This document shows, in pieces, positions 27,536-35,106 of a DNA stretch of 64,000 nt. The DNA comes from Desulfocapsaceae bacterium (GTDB lineage Bacteria > Desulfobacterota > Desulfobulbia > Desulfobulbales > Desulfocapsaceae): the NCBI GenBank assembly GCA_031292275.1, contig JARLHL010000023.1:59161-123160 (forward strand), read 5' to 3'. Each line of letters begins with the position of its first letter. Position 1 is the stretch's first letter. The notes beneath the pieces are model-generated. The model searched no databases. It was not told the origin of the DNA and saw only the letters and a list, made by a program, of their open reading frames with translations. The translations under genes and the position numbers were made by a program.

Positions 27536-27769
27536 ATGAACATGGAAGAAAAAGATATCCAGGAGATGCTCTTCATGCACCATGGCCTTATCGAGATCCT
27601 GATGGGATTCGTAACCGCAAAGTCGAGCAGAAAAGAGTTTCTGGATTTCGTCAAGAGTGTTGAATCCTCCGAAAAGTACTCGTATTCGGCAAGGGAAGCC
27701 GCTAAAACCCTGGCAACCGACGACCATCAGTGGGGGGACTCTTCGCAACGATCGCAAGGAACATATTAA
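27536..27769 (+). CDS. Small hypothetical protein, possibly frameshifted at a G6 run
   Basis: A 77-residue frame with a strong start (GAGGAG five bases before ATG). The first 67 residues look like a genuine acidic helical protein (MNMEEKDIQEMLFMHHGLIE). The tail after HQWG is odd (DSSQRSQGTY). At that point the DNA has six G in a row; dropping one G would continue into a frame reading TLRNDRKEHIKNNPGY and run to 27884, giving a product of about 115 residues. So the gene may be broken, may vary by slippage, or may carry a sequencing error. No family recognised. The poly-gamma-glutamate hydrolase gene follows in the same direction. Confidence 0.5.
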   Translation: MNMEEKDIQEMLFMHHGLIEILMGFVTAKSSRKEFLDFVKSVESSEKYSYSAREAAKTLATDDHQWGDSSQRSQGTY

Positions 27770-28057
27770 AAACAACCCGGGGTATAATTCAATCGCCCAG
27801 GTTCACAGCCTGATGCAGGCAGGATTTTCGGGTATAGACAGCGTTCCGCCTTCCGGCCACACCGAGTGGATAGGTTCGCATTGAGCCCGCTTATTCATTT
27901 CCCGGCGGCAGGTTGAACACACGGTCTCCCCTTTCTCTGCCATGCCGGCAGCACATCCGAAAGCGTACCCAACCATTCTTCCTGGCTTCAACGGGGTATC
28001 GGGTTTCTTTTTACGGATGCCCTGCGTGGAAACAGGAGACACATCCTGCTGAAAATC

Positions 28058-28663
28058 ATGGATAAATATTCGTGTTTTCTGGAACTGCAACAAAATGAAA
28101 TTGAGGGTGAAGATTTTGCGATAGTCTATCGGAAAATCCGCTCAAGAGTGGCCATTATGGCCCCTCACGGAGGAGGGATTGAGCCCGGCACTCTCGACAT
28201 TGCCGATGCGGTTGCCGGAAGCGATCATCAATTTTACGCTTTTAAGGGGTTGAAACAAAGCGGAAATGCGATATTGCACATCAGCAGCAACCTGTTTGAT
28301 GAGCCCATAGCCCTGGAAATATCGCAAAACGCATTTATCGTAATTTCTATCCACGGTTGCCGGGAAGAAAACAAGAGGGTGTTTGTCGGCGGTAAAAATC
28401 AGGACCTCAGGCTGGAAATCCTATCCTCCTTGAAAGATAGAGGATTCAAGGCTTTTATCAGCGACAAGCCGGGACAGCGCGGGATAAACCCGACGAATAT
28501 CTGCAACCGCTGCCTCAGCGGAGAAGGAGTGCAGATCGAGATTTCACGAGGGCTGAGAGAGAAAATGTTCAACAATCTCCAACAGCGGTCACAGAGGGAG
28601 AAAACCTTGCTTTTCCATACCCTTGTAGACTCCATAAAAAGTGTTGTGGATAAAAGGGCGTGA
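28058..28663 (+). CDS. Poly-gamma-glutamate hydrolase family protein
   Basis: A 201-residue protein matching the PghP-like family (phage poly-gamma-glutamate hydrolase and bacterial homologues), zinc peptidases that cut gamma-glutamyl chains. The signature is IMAPHGGGIEPGTLDIADAV (33-52), with His37 and Glu42 as likely zinc ligands, followed by FYAFKGLK, LHISSNLFDEP and a later ISIHGC with another metal-binding His. The N-terminal MDKYSCFLELQQNEIEG also fits family starts, so the ATG is right although its ribosome site is weak. No signal peptide. No phage genes or capsule synthesis genes are near. Natural substrate here is uncertain. Confidence 0.83.
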   Translation: MDKYSCFLELQQNEIEGEDFAIVYRKIRSRVAIMAPHGGGIEPGTLDIADAVAGSDHQFYAFKGLKQSGNAILHISSNLFDEPIALEISQNAFIVISIHGCREENKRVFVGGKNQDLRLEILSSLKDRGFKAFISDKPGQRGINPTNICNRCLSGEGVQIEISRGLREKMFNNLQQRSQREKTLLFHTLVDSIKSVVDKRA

Positions 28664-28891
28664 GCGGTAACCGGAGGCCTCTTAACCATAATACGGGAGA
28701 AATCATTCAAGCCCGACTATCGGGGGGAAATGCCCCGCCCCTGTGCCCAATACCTGATTTCATCACTGCAGTTTCCAAAAAATTGCAGGCGGCCGAACCT
28801 GATATCCTCTGACCAGTCCCGAAGGCCAGATCTTGGTCCAACAGCCATTCACTGGCTCATGAGGCAAGAAACTCACATATCTCATTTTCCC

Positions 28892-29308
28892 CTATGGCAT
28901 AAGCAGGAGATAGTCTTCCTCCAAAAGCTGGGTCGTCCCGGTGTCTGGTTCAGAAGTAACGGTCCAGGTATAAACGGCTGGCTTCAGATCCTTTGAGCCA
29001 AAAGCATCCCGTGATTCAACAGAGAATGTATGCGGGCCTGCCGACAACCCGCCATACCGTACCGGAGATCTGCAATCAGCATATGAACCGGAATCGATCT
29101 TGCACTCAAATGTTCCGGTTTTTGTCGATGAGAAAGTAAAGAGGGCCTTTGTGCTGGTCGTTTTTTTATGAGGATGCGTCAGAATTACAGTCCCTGTCTC
29201 CGGAGGAGGCCCCTGCGCCTCTGCCAAGAAGAAATGGCTCAGGAAGAAGATACTCAAAATTGGAGTAAACACCGTTACACAGCGAAAATTCAGTGTCGGC
29301 AATTTCAT
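28892..29308 (-). CDS. Secreted single-domain Ig-like protein
   Basis: A 138-residue protein with a signal peptide (VFTPILSIFFLSHFFLAEA, cleavage near AEA-QG) and one beta-sandwich repeat: ALFTFSSTKTGTFECKIDSGSY, then DCRSPVRYGGLSAGPHTFSVESRDAFGSKDLKPAVYTWTV. This repeat, with a disulphide-like Cys pair, usually occurs in many copies in very large surface proteins; here a single copy ends after a short acidic-hydrophobic tail. It may be a small periplasmic or surface protein, or the remnant of a longer gene. ATG start with AAGGG eight bases upstream. No operon partner. Confidence 0.65.
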   Translation of the reverse strand: MKLPTLNFRCVTVFTPILSIFFLSHFFLAEAQGPPPETGTVILTHPHKKTTSTKALFTFSSTKTGTFECKIDSGSYADCRSPVRYGGLSAGPHTFSVESRDAFGSKDLKPAVYTWTVTSEPDTGTTQLLEEDYLLLMP

Positions 29309-29620
29309 TTTTTATGCCCTTATCCAAAATGGATGAGCTGACCGGTGGTGGCAAAGAGTGCTTACAAATTGTCCAAGCTTGTCTGCACGCATCAAACTTT
29401 GTTCCAGTCACTAAAAATTCAAGACATCACTGCATAACGTATTTATATACATTGACAGATATATCACAACATGGAACTTGGTTGATAAATGAGCGTTTTA
29501 ATGAAGGCTCCTCAGAAACTGGACTCTTGCCGTACCGAAGAGAGAAGCTTTCATCATTTATTGCGGCTGGTCGGTCTGGTCCAGCCATGCTGGTTCAGAT
29601 GAAACGGCAGGCAGAACTCA
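29309..29620. other. Intergenic region upstream of the ClC gene
   Basis: About 310 bases, AT-rich, between divergent genes. A 117-codon plus-strand frame crosses it but starts inside the neighbour's signal-peptide region without a ribosome site. No hairpin or clear promoter was recognised. Confidence 0.35.
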
Positions 29621-30967
29621 GTGAAATCATTTATCAGAATTCTTAGAGCGAGACTCGGCACAGCTGCAGGTGCCCTTCCGAAAAGCTTCTTTTTATCCAC
29701 GCATACACTTCTTTTTTGGGCATGGGCTGCACTTGCCGGGATCGTATCGGCCGGGGTCACGACAGGATTTCGCCTGTCGATTGCGCTGCTGGAATGGAGG
29801 ACGTCAACCCATGCCAATGGGCTTGTGGCGGCTGCCTTAACCTTATCACCGCTTATGCGCATCCTCGTCGGCACAATGGGTGGTTTGATCGCCGGTACAC
29901 TGTTGTGGCTGGGAATCAGATGGTCCGCCAGGGGACCCCGCGGTGAACGGCATATCGATTATATTGATGCAGCCCGCTTTGGTGAAGCTGAGCTGAATGA
30001 CCGCACCACCCTTTCACGCAGCGCCTCCTCCCTCATTTCAGTTGCAAGCGGCGCGTCGGTGGGCCGTGAAGGGCCGATGGTTCAGCTCGCGGCCTGGGCG
30101 TCAGTGGTATTGGGACGCCTGTTGAACTTGCCGTCCGCAGAGCGGAAGGCGTTAATGGTGTGCGGAATTGCGTCCGGTATCGGCGCGGCCTATCATGCCC
30201 CGGTGGCCGGAGTGGTGTTTGTGCTTGAGCTGGCTCTGGGCTTTCTTGCCCGGCATACGGTGGCTCCGGTTCTCATTGCCGTAGCGGCATCCAGCATTCT
30301 GATCACCGGCTTAGGGCTGGCGGAGCCTATTTACGTGATCCCTGTCGCCGGGCTTGCTCAGGGAAACCTTGAATTTGCGGCACTGACGGGCTTGCTTTGC
30401 GGAGGTCTCGGCACAGGCCTGCTGTACGGCGTAGAGCGCAGCCGCCTGGTGTTTGCCCGCATTTCCAGCTTGCCCCTCAGATTGATGCTGGGAGGGTTTT
30501 TGTCGGGAGGACTGTCGGCGCTGGTGCCGGAGGTGTGGGGGAATGGTTTCAGCACGGTATCGCACATACTGCATGGCGGGACATTGATGCAGTGGGTGGC
30601 GTTGGTATTGACGATAAAATTGCTGGCCACTCTCTTCAGCGCTGGCTCAGGGGCAGTGGGAGGTCTCTTCACACCTACGCTTTTCATTGGCGCAACAAGC
30701 GGATTTCTGCTTGGTGATATGTTATTAAGCAGTCTGCCCGCAGGGTGGGTCGGCACTCCCGAGACCGCGGCTGTCATTGGTATGGCGGCCGCCCTAGCTG
30801 CCGCAACCCAGGCGCCTTTGATGGCTATTATAATGGTATTGGAAATGACCGGCCAATTCCAATTGAGCGTCCCGATAATGCTGGCAGTCGGTGTGGCCTA
30901 CGCCGTGAGCACACGGTTCGGCACACGCCCCCTGTACGGGAATCCGATTGAGGGTCGCAGCACCTGA
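29621..30967 (+). CDS. ClC-family chloride channel or Cl-/H+ antiporter
   Basis: A 448-residue membrane protein with the ClC filter motifs: GREGP (148-152, with the gating Glu150) and GAVGGLFTPTLFIGA, the GxFxP motif that lines the chloride site. The first motif GSGIP is not in its usual form. There are no C-terminal CBS domains. Members move chloride across the inner membrane, often for acid resistance. The start is a GTG without a good ribosome binding site and may be misplaced. It stands alone, between divergent and convergent neighbours. Confidence 0.88.
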   Translation: MKSFIRILRARLGTAAGALPKSFFLSTHTLLFWAWAALAGIVSAGVTTGFRLSIALLEWRTSTHANGLVAAALTLSPLMRILVGTMGGLIAGTLLWLGIRWSARGPRGERHIDYIDAARFGEAELNDRTTLSRSASSLISVASGASVGREGPMVQLAAWASVVLGRLLNLPSAERKALMVCGIASGIGAAYHAPVAGVVFVLELALGFLARHTVAPVLIAVAASSILITGLGLAEPIYVIPVAGLAQGNLEFAALTGLLCGGLGTGLLYGVERSRLVFARISSLPLRLMLGGFLSGGLSALVPEVWGNGFSTVSHILHGGTLMQWVALVLTIKLLATLFSAGSGAVGGLFTPTLFIGATSGFLLGDMLLSSLPAGWVGTPETAAVIGMAAALAAATQAPLMAIIMVLEMTGQFQLSVPIMLAVGVAYAVSTRFGTRPLYGNPIEGRST

Positions 30968-31159
30968 AAGCCCCTTTGGCAAACCCCCATGACCGGCCAA
31001 GCTCCTCCAGCCAGGCCGGAGCAGTATTTCTCCAATCCGGTCTCCCAGGAGTCGAGACATCGGAATTGCAGAATGCACAACATGCCATAACAACATACAG
31101 AAGTACGGTTGATCATCACCTCGTCTTTTTCCAGAAGGGAAGTGTTTGCCGCTGATGGG

Positions 31160-31846
31160 TCAGGCCCTGAATTCAAAACGCTGAACCAGTTCAAAAGCAG
31201 CTCCCGCCTCGGGCTCCCGGACCAGACAGAGGGCATCGATCTGCAGGGGTTGCTGGCAGGCCGGAGAGAGATAGACCTGCAGCAGTTTCCGGATCTCCTC
31301 CTTTTCAACTGCGTCGGCGACAGGCCCGGTCAGGCTGATGTGAAAGCGGAAATTTTCCATCACGTAGGGATAGCCCCACTGTCTCAGATGTGCCTGTTCC
31401 TGCATGCTCAGGTTCCCTGCCATTCTCCGCTGCAACTCCCGGTCATCCAGCGGCGCCCGGAAGCGATCCAGATCCCGGACAAGAGTTGCGGCCATACAGT
31501 TCAGCTCTGACATGTCGCCGACGGGCACCAGGCAGAAGAAATTATCCATCTCCATTACAGCAAGTCCCGACAGGGTCATGGGCTGCAGGCGGTAGCAAAG
31601 GTGCGCCAACGCCTGCAGCAGCTGGATCGGCGTACTGCCCTGGGCCAGCCGGAATGGTGCCTTCAAGGTGGCATGGAGACCGTAACGGCGGGGGGCGTCG
31701 GTCAGGGCATCCAGGTTCGGGAGCAGTTCCATCATGGTCTCCGACCGCCGGACGGTCATGCCCCTGACGATGTCGTATCCCAGCCAACTGGCGGCCAGAT
31801 CCCGGAGCGGACCGGGACCGGGAATAAAGTAGATTCCGTAGCGCAT
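31160..31846 (-). CDS. DUF1045 protein, 2H phosphoesterase-like
   Basis: A 228-residue protein of the DUF1045 family (also called phosphonate-metabolism protein of the 2H phosphoesterase superfamily). The two HxT/S motifs are visible: HATLKAPF near residue 58 and FHISLTGPV near residue 170. Such folds open cyclic phosphates or cut 2',5' linkages. In many bacteria the gene sits with phn genes for C-P lyase; none is present here. ATG start with GGGGAG seven bases upstream; a TTG two codons earlier is less likely. Confidence 0.82.
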   Translation of the reverse strand: MRYGIYFIPGPGPLRDLAASWLGYDIVRGMTVRRSETMMELLPNLDALTDAPRRYGLHATLKAPFRLAQGSTPIQLLQALAHLCYRLQPMTLSGLAVMEMDNFFCLVPVGDMSELNCMAATLVRDLDRFRAPLDDRELQRRMAGNLSMQEQAHLRQWGYPYVMENFRFHISLTGPVADAVEKEEIRKLLQVYLSPACQQPLQIDALCLVREPEAGAAFELVQRFEFRA

Positions 31847-32289
31847 CAACAATCTCCCCTCTTGTCTTCCCCCGGCGCCTGCAGATTCTCCTTCAGCATT
31901 GCGGACGGAGCACGTGCGCCGATAAGACTCTCAACGAGCTTCAAAAATGCGGAGGCCGTCCGGGCCAGGCTCCCGCTGGTGTTGCAGCAAACTGTCTGCA
32001 GCCCGTCACATCCACTTCATGATCCCAACCCCACCAGCGGATCTGCTGGCGTTTATGAGCGGCGGATTTGGGAAAACGATGGCACAGGGAGAGCTGTCTT
32101 TCGGCACAACCGCTCCCGAACCTGCAGCAGGGCCAGGAAGAGTGCATCGAAAAATCAGGATATCAATTTTATTCTTGCCCTTCGACTCTGCCGTTTTTTC
32201 AGGCCAACGCCTGACCGGACGACCATTATTCGGCAACGACAGTGAGGCAGAGCCCCCTCTTCAGCAGCGAAGAGCTGAATCTCAGGCCC
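31847..32289. other. Intergenic stretch, no convincing gene
   Basis: About 440 GC-rich bases between two minus-strand genes. Several overlapping frames on both strands are open for 60-120 codons, but none has a ribosome binding site or a recognised motif. It could hold a decayed gene. No terminator with a T-run was found downstream of the EAL-GGDEF gene. Confidence 0.35.
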
Positions 32290-34164
32290 TCAAGACAGCG
32301 CCTTGTGTTCCTGCATAGCTGAGCCTGCTATCCGGCGGTCGCGGACAATGGCCGAACCGGGGATATTCTTCGCTCTTTTTTTCAGATCGCTGGCAATGGA
32401 TGAAACCTCGGCAAAAGAGCTGATATGATGGATCTCCGTACTGACAATGCCGATGGACAGCGACAGCAGATCGAATTTCCGCGTGTTTCCCAAACGGTCG
32501 CAACTGAGATAGAACCCCTGTTCGCACTCCTCATGCGTATGAAACCTACTGATTCTTTTAACAAACTGATCCGTGATATATTCACAGACTAAAATCGAAT
32601 TCTTAGGGCGGGTGATCAGGATAAAGTCGTCACCGCCGATATGCCCGGCGAAGCCTATGGAGTTTATCTCCCATTTTTTCAAGGCTTCTAGCATGATGTC
32701 GGCGACGGCCTTGATGACCCGGTCGCCCATTTCAAATCCGTGTCGGTCATTGAAGGGTTTGAAACTGTCCAGATCGATATAGCAGACATCGAAGTGGATG
32801 GACTGCGACAGCATCTTTGCGATCTGGCGCTGGACAAATTCGTTGCCCGGCAGACCGGTGAGCGGGTTGGCCCCCCTCGCCAGCATCATGCTGTTTTCGG
32901 TGACGGCGTTCAGCACGGCGCTAACGGAGACGGTACCGATATACTTGCCGCTACGGCTGACGCAGACGTCATCATAGATGGTGATCTGCGGCCTGAGATG
33001 GATCTTGCGGGCCACCTCTTCCACCGATGAATAGTGGGGAACCTGCAGGAGTTCCTCCCCCAGGAAGTCGTCCACCTTCTTGTAGTAGTTGAGGCTCAGG
33101 CCGTAACCGAACCGACCGACCATCTGATCCTCCATAAAACGCCACCGGCTTATCAGGCCGCAGAGCTGGCCGCCCTTCATCACCGGAAGGCAGAGCAGGC
33201 CGGGATTGTCGTTAAAGCGGTTCAATACTTCCAGCGGACGATCGGCTGAGGAGAGCGGCTCAATGTAGGTGGCGATATCGCCGATACAGATCACCTCGTC
33301 GAAGAGGACGGTACCTGAATCCCTGACGCCGTGCTGAACCGGGATTTTCACATGCGTTTCGCTGATAAGCTGCGCTGCCGGCCGGGCAAGAAGGTATCCC
33401 TGACCCAGATTAATGCCAATCTCCCTGCAGATCTTGAGGTCGTTTTCAGTCTCGATGCCTTCGGCTATGACATCAATGCCGATCCGGTGGCAGGCCGTGG
33501 CAATGGAATCGATAAGATTGTAGTTGATATTACTTTTGGCGGTATCCTTAAAAAAATGCCGGTCAATCTTGACAAAATCAGGCTCGAGGACAGAAAGCAT
33601 CTTCAATCCGCCATAACCGGCACCAAAATCGTCAATGGCAATCCGAAACCCCTTGCTCCGGTAATGATCTATGGCCTTCTTGAAAAGCGTGTAATTGGAA
33701 ACCGCCTCCTGCTCGGTAATCTCAAGAATGATATTCTGCTTGGGCAGTCCATGCTGATTTGCCAGAACACCCGTTGTCCCGGCAGTATGATTGGGACAGA
33801 GCAGACTGGTCGGGCAGATGTTAAGAAAAAGAAAGACCCCTTTTTCCCTGATCCCCTGGGCAGCAGAGAGCTCCATGCCGTTTTTCCGGCAGCACATGTC
33901 GAGCTCAAGAATCTTATTGCAGATCTTGGCCTGCGCAAAGATGTCCTCAATGCTCTCCATTGGGTTTTGCGTAAGAGTTCTGCAGAGAGCCTCATAGGCA
34001 AAGATCCTGCCCTTCTCCAGGCTGACGATGGGCTGGAAGTGAGCGGTAAGATTACTGTCGATGAGTTCCTGGACCAGGGCTTCCCTTTCCTTATTCCTGG
34101 CCATGGCGGGCAGGACGGCTGCAGTCTTCGGCAGTTCACGGCCGAGCATCTGTATTACTGACAT
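32290..34164 (-). CDS. EAL-CBS-GGDEF protein, c-di-GMP turnover
   Basis: A 624-residue cytoplasmic regulator. Domain order: EAL phosphodiesterase (about 30-270) with YEALCR (Glu58-Ala-Leu), FLNICP, EITEQE, DDFGAGY, FVKID and IAEGIE, so the catalytic set is complete; a CBS pair (about 285-415) that may bind a nucleotide; and a C-terminal GGDEF domain with YIDLDSFKPFND and GGDDF at 510-514. The variant GGDDF may still be active; no RxxD product-inhibition site lies five residues upstream. It is probably a nucleotide-gated phosphodiesterase that lowers c-di-GMP. Two PilZ proteins elsewhere in the window are possible readers. ATG start; single gene. Confidence 0.92.
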   Translation of the reverse strand: MSVIQMLGRELPKTAAVLPAMARNKEREALVQELIDSNLTAHFQPIVSLEKGRIFAYEALCRTLTQNPMESIEDIFAQAKICNKILELDMCCRKNGMELSAAQGIREKGVFLFLNICPTSLLCPNHTAGTTGVLANQHGLPKQNIILEITEQEAVSNYTLFKKAIDHYRSKGFRIAIDDFGAGYGGLKMLSVLEPDFVKIDRHFFKDTAKSNINYNLIDSIATACHRIGIDVIAEGIETENDLKICREIGINLGQGYLLARPAAQLISETHVKIPVQHGVRDSGTVLFDEVICIGDIATYIEPLSSADRPLEVLNRFNDNPGLLCLPVMKGGQLCGLISRWRFMEDQMVGRFGYGLSLNYYKKVDDFLGEELLQVPHYSSVEEVARKIHLRPQITIYDDVCVSRSGKYIGTVSVSAVLNAVTENSMMLARGANPLTGLPGNEFVQRQIAKMLSQSIHFDVCYIDLDSFKPFNDRHGFEMGDRVIKAVADIMLEALKKWEINSIGFAGHIGGDDFILITRPKNSILVCEYITDQFVKRISRFHTHEECEQGFYLSCDRLGNTRKFDLLSLSIGIVSTEIHHISSFAEVSSIASDLKKRAKNIPGSAIVRDRRIAGSAMQEHKALS

Positions 34165-34434
34165 AATTTAGCATATTTTCAGTTAGGTTATCAACTAAGA
34201 CACGCCTGTCCGGTCACACAGCCCCCTGGGCAGCCCCGGCATCACGCTCATTTCGGACTTGCAGAATAGCATACGCGTATTTGGACGGCTTTCAGGCTCT
34301 ATGAGTTTTGAGTAAGAGAATTATAAAGATGCAGTTTGGGACTGGAGAGGGGGGAGGGACCGGAAAGGTTCCGCCGAGCCGAAGAGATGAAGAGATGAAG
34401 AGAGGGGGGGCGAAGAAGTATCATCCCCCCGGCC

Positions 34435-35106
34435 TCATCGCTTTTCGCTCTTCTGTTCGATCCAGCGGACGGCCTGGTGAATCAACTCGAAGGCATTCTG
34501 CAGGCCGAGCTTTTCCTTGATGCGCTCACGGTAGGTGCCAATAGTCTTGATGCTGAGATGCAGTTTGCCGGCAATCTGCTTGGTGGTCAAGCCCTGGCCG
34601 ATGGCCTCCAGGACCTCCACCTCACGATCAGTGAGCTTTTCAATGGGAGAGATTGACGGCGTCTCGGATCGGTTTGCGAAACGGCCGAGAATGGCGCGCA
34701 TCAGATTCTTGCCCGCATAGATTTCGCCTCCCAATACACAACGGATGGCCTGGATGATGGAGGTAGAGGTCTCCTGCTTCATGATATATCCCCGAGCGCC
34801 GGCGGCAAGTGCCCTTTCGGCGTACAGCGACTCCTCATGCATGGACAGGACCAGGACCGGCAGCGAAGGATCGTGCTTGCTGATATCACGGACCAGATCG
34901 ATGCCGTTCCCCTCCTTCAAGGTAATATCGACAATGACCATATCAGGCCTGAAGGCCTGAAGCTGTTTCCAGGCCGAAGGCACATCCGAGGCCTCGCCGC
35001 AGACCTTGAGATCGGCCTCCTGGTTTATGAGTTCTTTTAAGCCAACAATAAAGACAGGATGATCTTCCACCAGAAGTATCCGGGTCAGGTCGTTCGTATC
35101 AGGCAT
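34435..35106 (-). CDS. NarL/FixJ-type response regulator
   Basis: A 223-residue two-domain regulator: receiver domain (about 8-125) with acidic pocket VEDH, phosphoacceptor Asp60 (VIVDITL) and KQ near residue 110, then a LuxR-type helix-turn-helix (about 155-220, LTDREVEVLEAIGQGLTTKQIAGKL). It overlaps the histidine kinase gene by eight bases, so the kinase is its partner. It should bind DNA upon phosphorylation; targets are unknown. ATG start. A short GATGAAGA repeat lies just downstream of the stop. Confidence 0.92.
   Translation of the reverse strand: MPDTNDLTRILLVEDHPVFIVGLKELINQEADLKVCGEASDVPSAWKQLQAFRPDMVIVDITLKEGNGIDLVRDISKHDPSLPVLVLSMHEESLYAERALAAGARGYIMKQETSTSIIQAIRCVLGGEIYAGKNLMRAILGRFANRSETPSISPIEKLTDREVEVLEAIGQGLTTKQIAGKLHLSIKTIGTYRERIKEKLGLQNAFELIHQAVRWIEQKSEKR

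Noticed and set aside
29293..29646. 117-codon frame upstream of the ClC gene
   Set aside because: Begins inside the opposite gene's signal region, no ribosome site, no motif.
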